From an uncultured Neglectibacter sp. (lineage in GTDB: Bacteria > Bacillota > Clostridia > Oscillospirales > Acutalibacteraceae): a stretch of 64,000 nt of DNA. This document shows positions 25,908 through 34,356 of the stretch, piece by piece; the first letter of the stretch is position 1, and every line of letters starts with the position of its first letter. The DNA is taken from assembly GCA_904374805.1 (NCBI GenBank), contig CAJFEW010000009.1, forward strand, positions 1 through 64,000. Direction: 5' to 3'. The notes below the pieces were generated by a model. It was not told where the DNA came from and made no database searches. It saw only the letters and a list, made by a program, of their open reading frames with translations. The translations under genes were made by a program, and so were the position numbers.

Positions 25908-26651
25908 TTACGGGGACGGCGTCCCCCTTTTTGCCACGGCCTCCAGCACTTCCACCAGATCCTCCCGCAGCACCAGGTCCGCCCGCCGGTCGTAGGGGGT
26001 GGGATCCCGGTTGAGGATCACCAATTTGGCGCCGGGCTGTACATACTCCACCAGCCCGGCCACCGGGTACACCACCAAGGAGGTGCCCGCCACCAGCAGC
26101 AGGTCGGCTTCCTCCACATAGCGGATGGCCCGGCGCAGCTCCCTCTCGTTGAGCGCCTCCCCGTAGAGGACCACGTCCGGCCGGATGGTCCCTCCACAGG
26201 CGCATTGGGGCACACCGGTGGTCTGGGTCACGCAGGCCATGTCGTAGGTCTTCCCGCAGGACAGGCAGGTGTACCGGTTCTCGCTGCCGTGAAGCTCCAG
26301 CACGTTTTTGCTGCCCGCCATCTGGTGCAGCCCGTCGATGTTCTGGGTGATGACGGCCCGCAGCTTGCCTGCCCGCTCCAGCTGGGCCAAGGCGTAGTGG
26401 GCTCCGTTGGGCTTGGCGTCCGGGTAGAGCATCACATTCCGCAGGAAGTCGTAAAACGCCGCTGTGTGGTGGATAAAATAGTCGTGGGAGAGCATCTCCT
26501 CGTAAGAGAGGCCCTGCTTTTTCTGCTGGTACAGGCCGTGGGCGCTGCGAAAATCCGGAATGCCGCTGGCAGTGGACACGCCGGCCCCGCCCAAGAACAC
26601 CATCCTCTGGCTCTTGTCCACCCACTGGCACAGGGTTTCCCGCTCAGTCAC
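25908..26651 (-). CDS. NAD-dependent protein deacylase, Sir2 family
   Basis: A 247-aa sirtuin removing acyl groups from lysines with NAD+. Motifs in order: [15 protein letters not shown] near residue 22, [13 protein letters not shown] with the NID motif, catalytic His in [10 protein letters not shown], a four-cysteine zinc site (CLSCGK and CACG), and [12 protein letters not shown]. It lacks the A-x-Y-x-x-R desuccinylase pattern as far as I can see, so deacetylase activity is more likely. The start is GTG at 26649-26651, and the gene overlaps the end of exonuclease III by 8 nt. Confidence 0.92.
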   Translation of the reverse strand: MTERETLCQWVDKSQRMVFLGGAGVSTASGIPDFRSAHGLYQQKKQGLSYEEMLSHDYFIHHTAAFYDFLRNVMLYPDAKPNGAHYALAQLERAGKLRAVITQNIDGLHQMAGSKNVLELHGSENRYTCLSCGKTYDMACVTQTTGVPQCACGGTIRPDVVLYGEALNERELRRAIRYVEEADLLLVAGTSLVVYPVAGLVEYVQPGAKLVILNRDPTPYDRRADLVLREDLVEVLEAVAKRGTPSP

Positions 26652-27432
26652 AGCCCTCCCCCCCTTTCAAAAGCAGTTCCACCGGGCAGTGGTCGCTGCC
26701 CGGCACCTGGGAAAGAATACGGCTGTCCTGAAGCCGGGGCAGCAAACGCTCGTCCGCCAAAAAGTAGTCGATGCGCCATCCGGTGTTGTTGGCCCGGGCC
26801 GCCCCCATGTAGCTCCACCAGGAATAGGCCCCCTCCTGCTCCGGGTAGAAATGGCGGAAGGTGTCCACAAAACCGGTGGCCAAAAGCTCTGCAAACTTGC
26901 CCCGCTCCTGGTAGGAAAAGCCCGCGTTTCCCAGGTTAGCCCGGGCGTTTTTCAAGTCAATGGGCCGGTGGGCCACGTTCATGTCCCCGCAGACGATCAC
27001 AGGCTTTTTCTCCCGCAGGCCGGTCAAATAGTCCCGGAAGGCGTCCTCAAACGCCATGCGATACTGGATGCGGGCCAGATCCCGCTGGGCGTTGGGGGTG
27101 TACACGGTCACCAAAATAAAGTCTCCATATTCCGCGGCAATCACCCGCCCCTCCCCGTCGAAGGCCTCCTGGCCTATGCCGTAGGTGACCGAAAGGGGTT
27201 CCTCCTTGGAGAACACCGCCGTGCCGGAGTAGCCCTTGCGGGTGGTGGCGGAGTTCCAATACTCCAAATAGCCGGGGAAAGCAAAATCCGCCTGTTCCTT
27301 CTGCATTTTTGTCTCCTGCAAACAGAGCACATCCGGGGACTCCTCCTCCAAAAACTGGGCAAACCCCTTTCCCATACAGGCCCGCAGGCCGTTGACGTTC
27401 CAAGAGACCAACTTTCTCTGCTTTGCTTCCAT
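26644..27432 (-). CDS. xth: exodeoxyribonuclease III
   Basis: A 262-aa AP endonuclease and 3'-5' exonuclease for base-excision repair. Family motifs: LVSWNVNGLRACMGKGF at the N-terminus, LCLQETKMQ with the metal-binding Glu, GYSGTAVFSKEEPLSV, ILVTVYTPNAQ, VICGDMNVAHRPIDLKN and GWRIDYFLADERL ending in GSDHCPVELLL with the catalytic His. The start is ATG at 27432 after GGAAGGGGAAG. It overlaps sir2 by 8 nt. Confidence 0.94.
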   Translation of the reverse strand: MEAKQRKLVSWNVNGLRACMGKGFAQFLEEESPDVLCLQETKMQKEQADFAFPGYLEYWNSATTRKGYSGTAVFSKEEPLSVTYGIGQEAFDGEGRVIAAEYGDFILVTVYTPNAQRDLARIQYRMAFEDAFRDYLTGLREKKPVIVCGDMNVAHRPIDLKNARANLGNAGFSYQERGKFAELLATGFVDTFRHFYPEQEGAYSWWSYMGAARANNTGWRIDYFLADERLLPRLQDSRILSQVPGSDHCPVELLLKGGEGCD

Positions 27433-27563
27433 ATTTTCTTCCCCTTCCTTTTCCGGCAGATTTTTGGAAAGGCCCTTTCTTTTCCAGAGGGCCGTGGTAT
27501 AATAAGAAAAATCGGGCCCTTGCCCGCACAGCATTAGAATTCACCCTATAAGGAGGCATTTTC

Positions 27564-28079
27564 ATGCAAAATCCCATTGTCACCATCCAGACCAACCAGG
27601 GCACCATTCAGGTGGAACTCTACCCCGATGTGGCCCCCAACACCGTGAACAACTTTATCTCCCTGGTGCAAAAGGGCTTCTACAACGGCACCATCTTTCA
27701 CCGGGTGATTCCCGGGTTCATGATCCAGGGCGGCGACCCGGAGGGCACCGGAATGGGCGGCCCCGGTTACAGCATTAAAGGGGAGTTTGCCGCCAACGGC
27801 TTTGCGAACAATTTGAAGCACACCGCCGGCGTCATCTCCATGGCCCGGGCCCAGAACCCCGACTCTGCCGGCAGCCAGTTCTTCATCATGGTGGAGGACG
27901 CCCCCCATCTGGACGGCCAGTATGCCGCCTTCGGCAAGGTGACCCAGGGCCTAGAGGTCGCCCAGGCCATTGTGTCCGCTCCCCGGGATTGGCACGACCG
28001 TCCCCGGGAGGACCAGGTGATGGAAACCGTCACCGTGGAAACCTTCGGCCAGGACTATCCCGCTCCGGAGCGCTGCTAA
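27564..28079 (+). CDS. peptidyl-prolyl cis-trans isomerase, cyclophilin type
   Basis: A 171-aa cyclophilin without signal peptide, so cytosolic. Motifs: FHRVIPGFMIQGGDPEGTGMGGPGY with the catalytic Arg, GVISMARAQNPDSAGSQFFI and LDGQYAAFGKV. The ATG is 7 bp after AAGGAGG. A TATAAT -10 box at 27498-27503 lies upstream, without a clear -35 box. It may share a transcript with the unknown gene 52 bp downstream. Confidence 0.94.
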   Translation: MQNPIVTIQTNQGTIQVELYPDVAPNTVNNFISLVQKGFYNGTIFHRVIPGFMIQGGDPEGTGMGGPGYSIKGEFAANGFANNLKHTAGVISMARAQNPDSAGSQFFIMVEDAPHLDGQYAAFGKVTQGLEVAQAIVSAPRDWHDRPREDQVMETVTVETFGQDYPAPERC

Positions 28080-28130
28080 AGAAAAAACCGGCCGCCCATC
28101 TCCCTCCCTTTTTTAGAAAGGAGCTTCCCT

Positions 28131-28658
28131 ATGCCCACCGATTGGACATCCCACACGTCCTTTTGGGACGCGATCTCCTCCACCGAGGAGACCGACTACG
28201 ACGATGAGAACATCAACCGCCTGCTGCTCTCCGTTTCCAGCAAGAGCTGTATGGCCGCCACCTGGCTGAACTACAGCCTCTCCAAGCTGGGCCGCATTCA
28301 CCCCTCGGTGAAGGACATGATGGAAACCGGCCTGTTTGTCCGTTCCGACTACCCCGATGGGGAAACCCTCACCGCCATTCCCGAGCTGAAGGCCTATGAT
28401 CCCCAGGAGCTTTCCCAAGCCCTGGAATCCCAGGGAATGCAAGTGCTGGAATGCCGCGCCATGGGCAGCCTGACCCACCTGTACCTGCTCCATCTCTACC
28501 GGCAGAATCCCCCGGAACAAGTCCCGCCACTGTTCCGCCAGCAGAGCCAAGATCCGGCGTTTTTAGAGCTGTGCGACTTTTACGACCGGCAGGTGATGCC
28601 CCAGGGCATGGGCAGTTTCCGCCGGGCCGGCTTGTTTGCCGCTGCAGAGAAACCATAA
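28131..28658 (+). CDS. conserved-looking protein of unknown function
   Basis: A 175-aa soluble protein starting MPTDWTSHTSFWDAISST after AAAGGAG. It has an acidic N-terminus, a central helical part (SSKSCMAATWLNYSLSKLG) and a C-terminal part VLECRAMGSLTHLYLLHLY that faintly resembles the end of SAM-methyltransferase domains, but no cofactor motif is present. It lies between the cyclophilin gene and a strong terminator, so it is probably co-transcribed with the cyclophilin. No family recognised. Confidence 0.6.
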   Translation: MPTDWTSHTSFWDAISSTEETDYDDENINRLLLSVSSKSCMAATWLNYSLSKLGRIHPSVKDMMETGLFVRSDYPDGETLTAIPELKAYDPQELSQALESQGMQVLECRAMGSLTHLYLLHLYRQNPPEQVPPLFRQQSQDPAFLELCDFYDRQVMPQGMGSFRRAGLFAAAEKP

Positions 28659-28680
28659 CGTGTACTAGAGAAAACCTGTA

Positions 28681-28715
28681 AGTGGGGACCGCTGAACGTG
28701 GTCCCCACTTTTTCT
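28681..28715 (+). terminator. intrinsic terminator
   Basis: AGTGGGGACC paired with GGTCCCCACT, then TTTTCTTT. Confidence 0.9.
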
Positions 28716-28737
28716 TTAAAAGCACCTCTCGCCTTTC

Positions 28738-30051
28738 TTATCCCTCTTCGGCAATGCGCTCCACAATCATGGGGCCCCTCTTGGGGGCGAGTTCTCCAAC
28801 TTCCAGGGACGCCAAGAAGCGTTCCTTCCCCCGGCGGCACAGGGCTTCGCTCTGGGCATACAGCCGGGCGATGGGCTGGCCCTGCTCCACCCGGTCTCCC
28901 TTGTTTTGCAGCAGGACGATGCCCGCCCCAAAGTCGATGGAACTTTCCTTGGTCTCCCGGCCGGCGCCCAGCTCCACGGCGGCCAGGCCGCAGCCCTCGG
29001 CGTCCAAGCGGGTGATGTACCCCGTCTGGGGCGCGGAGAGTTCCACACAGGCCGGGGAAAGGGTGAATTTCTCCGGGTGAGCGATATAGCTGGGGTCACC
29101 GCCCTGAGCTTCCACCATTTCCGCCAGCTTTTGCAAGGCCCGGCCCGCGGACACGGCCTCTGCCGCCTTGGCGCGGGCCTCTTCCATGGTCTCTGCCCGC
29201 TGGCCTAAGTAGATCATGTTGGCGGAAAGTTCCAGGCACAGGTCCCGCAGGCGGCTGTCCCCGCCGCCGGAGAGCACCTCCACTGCCTCCTGAACTTCCA
29301 AGGCGTTGCCAATGTGCCGGCCCAGGGGCATGTCCATGTCGGTGATCAGAGCCACGGTGCGCCGCCCCACTTGGCTGCCGATGCGCACCATTTCCTGGGC
29401 CAAGGCCCGAGAGTCCTCCAGGGTCTTCATAAAGGCCCCGGAGCCCACCTTCACATCCAGCAAAATAGCGTCCGCCCCGGCGGCGATCTTCTTGGACATA
29501 ATGCTGGAGGCGATGAGAGGCAGGCTTTCCACAGTGGCGGTCACGTCCCGCAGGGCGTACAGCTTCTTGTCCGCGGGGCACAGGTTCCCCGACTGGCCGA
29601 TGATGGAAAGCCCCGTGCGCTTTACGATGTCGAAGAACTCCTGGCGGGGGATGTCCGTCCGCAGGCCGGGGATGCTCTCCAGCTTGTCCACGGTGCCGCC
29701 GGTATGGCCCAATCCCCGGCCGCTCATCTTGGCGATGGTCACCCCGCAGGCGGCGGCGATGGGGCCGATGATCAAGGAGGTCTTGTCCCCCACGCCCCCA
29801 GTGGAGTGCTTGTCCACCTTCACTCCGGGCAGGGAGGAAAGATCCACCGTATCCCCGGAGCGGGCCATCTCCAAGGTCAGGTCCCCGGTTTCCCGGCGTG
29901 TCATGCCCCGGAAGAAAATAGCCATGAGCAGGGCGCTGGCCTGGTAGTCGGGGATCTCCCCCCGGGTGAAGCCCTGGACAAAAAACCGCAGCTCCTCCCC
30001 GGTGAGCTCGCCCCCCTCCCGCTTTTTGTGAATGATGTCGTACATGCGCAT
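28738..30051 (-). CDS. pdp: pyrimidine-nucleoside phosphorylase
   Basis: A 437-aa enzyme splitting thymidine, deoxyuridine or uridine with phosphate. Motifs: KVDKHSTGGVGDKTSLI near residue 82 (family phosphate-binding signature), KMSGRGLGHTGGTVDKLESI, SIMSKKIAAGADAILLDVKVG and a C-terminal alpha/beta domain. The length fits Bacillus Pdp (433 aa). The start MRMYDIIH at 30051 is 8 bp after GAGAGGAGG. It ends an operon with deoC, cdd, a sugar kinase and manA, so it feeds deoxyribose-1-phosphate and bases into salvage. Confidence 0.94.
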   Translation of the reverse strand: MRMYDIIHKKREGGELTGEELRFFVQGFTRGEIPDYQASALLMAIFFRGMTRRETGDLTLEMARSGDTVDLSSLPGVKVDKHSTGGVGDKTSLIIGPIAAACGVTIAKMSGRGLGHTGGTVDKLESIPGLRTDIPRQEFFDIVKRTGLSIIGQSGNLCPADKKLYALRDVTATVESLPLIASSIMSKKIAAGADAILLDVKVGSGAFMKTLEDSRALAQEMVRIGSQVGRRTVALITDMDMPLGRHIGNALEVQEAVEVLSGGGDSRLRDLCLELSANMIYLGQRAETMEEARAKAAEAVSAGRALQKLAEMVEAQGGDPSYIAHPEKFTLSPACVELSAPQTGYITRLDAEGCGLAAVELGAGRETKESSIDFGAGIVLLQNKGDRVEQGQPIARLYAQSEALCRRGKERFLASLEVGELAPKRGPMIVERIAEEG

Positions 30052-30074
30052 GGGCTGCGCCTCCTCTCCAGAAA

Positions 30075-31106
30075 TTACGTTACTGCCTTTTCCATGAATC
30101 CCACCGTAAAGGGAAGATGGGGGAACTTGTGGGTTCCCGTTTCTTGGAACCCCAGTTTTTGATACCACGCTTTCAAAACAGTGCTTTCCTCGATGATACC
30201 GATTTTCAGCAGGGCGGCCCCCTCCTGCCGCGCTTGGGTTTCCGCCCAGGCCATCAGCCGCTCCCCGCAGCCCCGGTGGCGGTATTCCGGCAGCACTGCC
30301 AAATGTTTTACTTCAAACGAGCCGTCTTCCTGGGGAGCCACAGCCACATAACCAATTACGCGTCCGCTCTCTTTGAAACAGGCCATGGGCTGGTTTTCCT
30401 CCCACGCCTGCCGCAACCGCTCAAAAGGCAGAAAGCTGGTGTGGGCAGGGCAGTTCTCCCGGGTCAGGGAAAACTCCTCCGCCACTGTGGCAAAAGCGCT
30501 GTGAATGACAGAAAGGCACGCTTCCAAATCCTCTTCCTTTACAGGGAACAAAACCGGGCCGTCTAGGTATAGATTCATGTACCAGGCGTCAATCCCTTGT
30601 CCGTTCACCTTCATGTAGTTTTTGTACAGGCCCATCTTCTCAAAACCCAGGCTCTCATAGAGGGCCACGGCCCGAGTGTTGTCGGCGCGCACCTCCAGCT
30701 GGAGGACCTCCAGTCCCGCCTGCCGGGCAAAGGCGATAAGGGCTTCCATAGCCTTCCTTCCGATGCCCAGGCCCCAAAACTCTTTCCTCACGGTGACAGA
30801 CAGGCTGGCCCGGTGGGACACCCGTTCCCGGGCGGTGAGGGCGTCGCAGGAGGCGATGGACACCAGCTCCTCCCCCACAAAACCCGCCAGCATGATGGAC
30901 CTCTCCTCCTTCCGCTGGCGCTCTAAAAAGGCCGCCTCCCGCTCCACCGGCAGGGGGAACCCGTCCTTCCCAAAGAGCAGGTTGTCCGACTCCCCGCCCA
31001 CCCGGTTGAGGTAGGACAGCACCTGGGGAGCGTCGGCCCCCTCCGCCTCCCGCAGGAGGAGAGTACGGCCATCCTGTAAAATGTGGGTCTGCGGTGCAAA
31101 CTTCAT
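30075..31106 (-). CDS. tandem GNAT-domain acetyltransferase
   Basis: 343 aa with two GNAT domains. The first (about 10-175) has SVTVRKEFWGLGIGRKAMEA, the acetyl-CoA loop. The second (about 185-340) has HLAVLPEYRHRGCGERLMAW. The first resembles ribosomal-protein-type acetyltransferases. The start MKFAPQTHIL is 9 bp after AAAGGAG. It sits inside the nucleoside catabolic operon between cdd and pdp. The substrates are unknown, and a link to nucleoside use is not obvious. Confidence 0.85.
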   Translation of the reverse strand: MKFAPQTHILQDGRTLLLREAEGADAPQVLSYLNRVGGESDNLLFGKDGFPLPVEREAAFLERQRKEERSIMLAGFVGEELVSIASCDALTARERVSHRASLSVTVRKEFWGLGIGRKAMEALIAFARQAGLEVLQLEVRADNTRAVALYESLGFEKMGLYKNYMKVNGQGIDAWYMNLYLDGPVLFPVKEEDLEACLSVIHSAFATVAEEFSLTRENCPAHTSFLPFERLRQAWEENQPMACFKESGRVIGYVAVAPQEDGSFEVKHLAVLPEYRHRGCGERLMAWAETQARQEGAALLKIGIIEESTVLKAWYQKLGFQETGTHKFPHLPFTVGFMEKAVT

Positions 31107-31191
31107 GGGAAAGGCTCCTTTCAAACCAAGGTCGAAGCTTTTTGGAACATAGCTTCACTAAAAAACTTTTACGCCACTGCGCGGTATTGGT

Positions 31192-31614
31192 TCACTGCAA
31201 ATTTCCCGGACCGAAGGCCAGGGGCAGCAGTTCCTCCAAGGTGGATATGTGCAGGGCTTTACCGTCAGTCATCACGATTTCAAAATCGCCCCCGCAGAAC
31301 TCCGCCATCACCTGGCGGCACACCCCGCAGGGGGCGCACAGCTCTGCGGGCTCCTGCCCTGCCTTGCCCCCCACAATGGCGATGGCCTTAAAGTCCCGCT
31401 TGCCGTCGTTTACCGCCCGGAAAAAGGCCGTGCGCTCCGCGCAGCAGGTGGCGGTAAACCCGGCGTTTTCTATGTTGCACCCGGCATACACTGTGCCGTC
31501 GGCGCACAGCAGAGCCGCCCCCACGGCAAATCCGGAATAGGGGCAGTAGGAGTGTTTCCTTGCCTCCTTGGCCCGCTCCAGCAGGGCCAGGCGCAGGGCT
31601 TCCCGCTGTTCCAT
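31192..31614 (-). CDS. cdd: cytidine deaminase
   Basis: A 140-aa zinc enzyme converting cytidine and deoxycytidine to uridine forms. The zinc ligands and catalytic Glu are in TATCCAERTAF and APCGVCRQVM, the pattern of homotetrameric deaminases; NIENAGF and YCPYSGFAVGAAL bind substrate. The start ATG shares one base with the deoC stop (TGATG). The long frame to 31851 overlaps deoC and is rejected. It belongs to the nucleoside catabolic operon. Confidence 0.94.
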   Translation of the reverse strand: MEQREALRLALLERAKEARKHSYCPYSGFAVGAALLCADGTVYAGCNIENAGFTATCCAERTAFFRAVNDGKRDFKAIAIVGGKAGQEPAELCAPCGVCRQVMAEFCGGDFEIVMTDGKALHISTLEELLPLAFGPGNLQ

Positions 31615-32270
31615 CACAGGCCCGCCTCCTTTGCCAGTTTCACCAGGCGGCTGGTGCCCAGCCGGTCTGCTCCCAGGGCCAGGAACCGTTCCCCGTCCTC
31701 CTGGGAGGAGATGCCCCCCGCCGCCTTCACCTTCACGCGGGCAGGGGTGTACTCCCGGAGCAGGGCCACATCCGCAAACGTGGCCCCGCCGGTGGAAAAG
31801 CCCGTGGAGGTCTTGATGTAGTCCGCCCCGGATTCCCCCACGATCTGGCACAGGCGGATTTTTTCCTCCCTGGTTAGCAGGCAGGTCTCGATGATCACCT
31901 TCAGCACCCGGCCCTGGCAGGCCTCCTTCACCGCCTGGATCTCTCCGAACACCAGGTCGAAAAGGCCGTCCTTCACCCAGCCCAGGTTGACCACCATGTC
32001 AATCTCCTGGGCGCCGTTTGCCACAGCGTCCCGGGTCTCCGCCTGCTTGACGGCAGTGGTGCTGTACCCGTTGGGAAAGCCGATCACCGTGCAGATGGGC
32101 ACCCGCCCGGCGGCGTATTCCGCCGCCTGCTGCACATAGCTGGGAGGGATACACACGCTGGCGCAGCCGTAGGCGATGCCCTCCTCCACAATCTGCCGGA
32201 TCTCCTCCCACCGGGCCTGGGGCTTCAGCAGCGTATGGTCCACATGGGCGAGAATCTCCTTCCATTCCAT
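31614..32270 (-). CDS. deoC: deoxyribose-phosphate aldolase
   Basis: A 218-aa class I aldolase splitting deoxyribose-5-phosphate into glyceraldehyde-3-phosphate and acetaldehyde. Motifs: [43 protein letters not shown], the Schiff-base lysine in [15 protein letters not shown], and VKVKAAGGI with the second catalytic lysine. It is coupled to cdd downstream and lies 12 bp after the sugar kinase gene. Confidence 0.95.
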   Translation of the reverse strand: MEWKEILAHVDHTLLKPQARWEEIRQIVEEGIAYGCASVCIPPSYVQQAAEYAAGRVPICTVIGFPNGYSTTAVKQAETRDAVANGAQEIDMVVNLGWVKDGLFDLVFGEIQAVKEACQGRVLKVIIETCLLTREEKIRLCQIVGESGADYIKTSTGFSTGGATFADVALLREYTPARVKVKAAGGISSQEDGERFLALGADRLGTSRLVKLAKEAGL

Positions 32271-32282
32271 AGGCCGCCTCCT

Positions 32283-33227
32283 TTACGCGATGCCCGCCAA
32301 AATAATCTTGGAGAGCTCCTCCCGGGTGGGCAAACCCTCGTTATCGCTGCGGTGGGTGATTTGGATGGCGCCGATCACATTGCCCCGGAACGTGGCTTCC
32401 TCCAGGGTTTCGCCCTCCGCCAAGGCGCTGATCACCCCAGCGGCAAAGCCGTCTCCGGCCCCTACGGTGTCCACCTTTTCCCGCACCGGGAAGGCGGGGG
32501 AATAGCCGGACTTTCCGCCTTTTTCCGAGAAGTAGGCGCCGTCCTTTCCAATTTTGACCACCACATTTTTTACCCCCATCTGGTGGTAGTATTCCGCCAC
32601 CCCTTCCGGCGTATCCCGGCCGGTGAGAAGTTTTCCCTCTCCAATGCCGGGCAGAACAGTCTCCATGCCCTCCGCCAGGGCGTTTAAGGTGGCGACCATC
32701 TTCTCCTGGCTTTCCCACAGCTGGGGCCGCAGGTTGGGGTCGAAAGAAATGGGCAGGTCCAGGGCCCTGGCCCGCTGAATCAGCCGCTTAGTAGCCCCCA
32801 GGGCGCTTGGAGACACGGCGGGGAAGATGCCGGTCACATGGAGCCTTTCACAGCCGTACAGGTCCAGGCCGTCGATTTGGTGGGTGGTGATGCGAGACGC
32901 AGCCGAGCCCTTCCGATAGTAGGCAATGTCCGGATCCCCCTTCTGGGTGAAAGCCTTCATCATAAAGCCGGTCTGGGCCTCCTCCGTCTGCATGACCAAG
33001 TCGGTGGCAATGTGATTTTCCCGCATGCCGTTTAAAATCCGCTCGCCCAGGGGGTCAAATCCCAGGCAGGTGCAGTAAGCGGGGGTGTGGCCCAGCCGGG
33101 AAAGCCCCACTGCCACATTGTACTCCGCTCCGGCAATGGACGCCGTGAACGTGCGGGCCTGGCTGAGGGCCCCGGTTTCATTGGCCATAAACAGCCCCAT
33201 AGGTTCGCCCAAAAGTATGATTTTCAT
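32283..33227 (-). CDS. PfkB-family sugar kinase (KdgK/ribokinase-like)
   Basis: A 314-aa kinase. The N-terminal LLGEPMGLFMAN and GAEYNVAVGLSRLG, and the C-terminal signature DTVGAGDGFAAGVISAL with the catalytic Asp near residue 255, place it in the PfkB family. The sequence ISFDPNLRPQLW resembles 2-keto-3-deoxygluconate kinases. In this operon, with deoC and pdp, ribose or deoxyribose phosphorylation is also plausible. Start ATG after AAAGGAGGAATTCGGGT. Confidence 0.88.
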   Translation of the reverse strand: MKIILLGEPMGLFMANETGALSQARTFTASIAGAEYNVAVGLSRLGHTPAYCTCLGFDPLGERILNGMRENHIATDLVMQTEEAQTGFMMKAFTQKGDPDIAYYRKGSAASRITTHQIDGLDLYGCERLHVTGIFPAVSPSALGATKRLIQRARALDLPISFDPNLRPQLWESQEKMVATLNALAEGMETVLPGIGEGKLLTGRDTPEGVAEYYHQMGVKNVVVKIGKDGAYFSEKGGKSGYSPAFPVREKVDTVGAGDGFAAGVISALAEGETLEEATFRGNVIGAIQITHRSDNEGLPTREELSKIILAGIA

Positions 33228-33242
33228 ACCCGAATTCCTCCT

Positions 33243-34217
33243 TTATCCCTCCTGTGAGGGCACCGTGGTTTGGATCAGCGTGCATTCTCCCCGCAGGGCC
33301 ACTTTGCCGGTACCTGCAGGCACAAAGAGGCTGTCTCCCGCTTGAAACTCCAGGGTGTTTTCCGGGCCGCAGGCCTTTCCGCATCCCTGGGTCACCAGCA
33401 GAGACACAAAGCTGCTGTCGTCCACATCCAGCATCAGCGCTTCCTCCACCTGCAGCTTTTGGGTGGAAAAGTACTTGCACTCTCCCAGCTTTTGGGCGGT
33501 GCCTCCCGCCAGGGACATAACGGGCCCCCTGTGGCTGGAGGTGTCCGACGGGGTGAAGTTGGACACTACCAAAGCTTTCTCCACGTGCAGCTCCCGAGGC
33601 TTGCCGTCGGCCCCCCGGCGGTCGTAGTCGTACACCCGGTAGGTGCAGTTGGAATTTTGCTGGATCTCGCAGATGAGGATCCCCGCCCCAATGGCGTGAA
33701 TGGTGCCGGACTGGATAAAGAACACGTCCCCAGGGTGAACGTCCACCTTGTTGAGCACCTCCAGCACCGTGTTGTCTGCAATGCGCTGGCGGAACTCCTC
33801 TTTCGTCACCGGCCGGTTCACGCCGAAGTAGAGGAATGCCCCTTCGTCGCAGTCCATCACGTACCACATTTCCGTTTTGCCATACTCGCCCTCCACCTGC
33901 AGAGCATACTCGTCGCTGGGATGGACCTGAATGGAAAGCGGGTCTTTGGCGTCGATAAATTTGATCAGCACCGGGAAATTTTCAAAAGCCTGGGCGTTTT
34001 TGCCCAGCACCTCTTTGCCGGCCTTCTCAAAATACTGGCTTAAGGGCAAGCCGTCGTACTCCCCGCCGGCGATGGTGCTCTCTCCCGCCGGGTGGGTGGA
34101 AAGCTCCCAGCTCTCCGCCACCTTGTCGAAATCACAGGGCTTGCCGTACACGTCCCGCAGCTTGGTTCCGCCCCAAAGGTAGTCCTTAAAGGCGGGCGAC
34201 AGTTTTTCCAATTTCAT
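33243..34217 (-). CDS. manA: mannose-6-phosphate isomerase, class I
   Basis: A 324-aa zinc cupin enzyme interconverting mannose-6-phosphate and fructose-6-phosphate. Metal ligands are visible in SIQVHPSDEYA and TEMWYVMDC; FIQSGTIHAIGAGILICEIQQNSN and YRVYDYDRRG complete the active site. The start is MKLEKLSP at 34217, 8 bp after AGGAGG. It is the first gene of the operon running down to pdp. The promoter lies in the divergent region with the tandem 21-bp repeat. Confidence 0.92.
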   Translation of the reverse strand: MKLEKLSPAFKDYLWGGTKLRDVYGKPCDFDKVAESWELSTHPAGESTIAGGEYDGLPLSQYFEKAGKEVLGKNAQAFENFPVLIKFIDAKDPLSIQVHPSDEYALQVEGEYGKTEMWYVMDCDEGAFLYFGVNRPVTKEEFRQRIADNTVLEVLNKVDVHPGDVFFIQSGTIHAIGAGILICEIQQNSNCTYRVYDYDRRGADGKPRELHVEKALVVSNFTPSDTSSHRGPVMSLAGGTAQKLGECKYFSTQKLQVEEALMLDVDDSSFVSLLVTQGCGKACGPENTLEFQAGDSLFVPAGTGKVALRGECTLIQTTVPSQEG

Positions 34218-34239
34218 GAGAATTCTCCTCCTATTCCGT

Positions 34240-34305
34240 GGTTGCAACATTGAGATGGATGGTTACAAGATTGAGACGGACAAAATCTACTTTCTATGGT
34301 ATACT
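34240..34305. promoter_or_regulatory. tandem 21-bp direct repeat overlapping a promoter
   Basis: Two adjacent 21-bp units (34240-34260 and 34261-34281) match at 17 of 21 positions; the shared core is GATTGAGA-like. The second unit overlaps a -35-like CGGACA (34277-34282), 17 bp before TATACT (34300-34305), which serves the plus-strand pair. The units also lie just upstream of manA on the other strand. This is a candidate operator for a regulator of both units. Confidence 0.55.
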
Positions 34306-34356
34306 ATTTTTAGGAAAAACGCAAACCTTTTTCGCCTGGGAAGGAGGAGATTCCCT

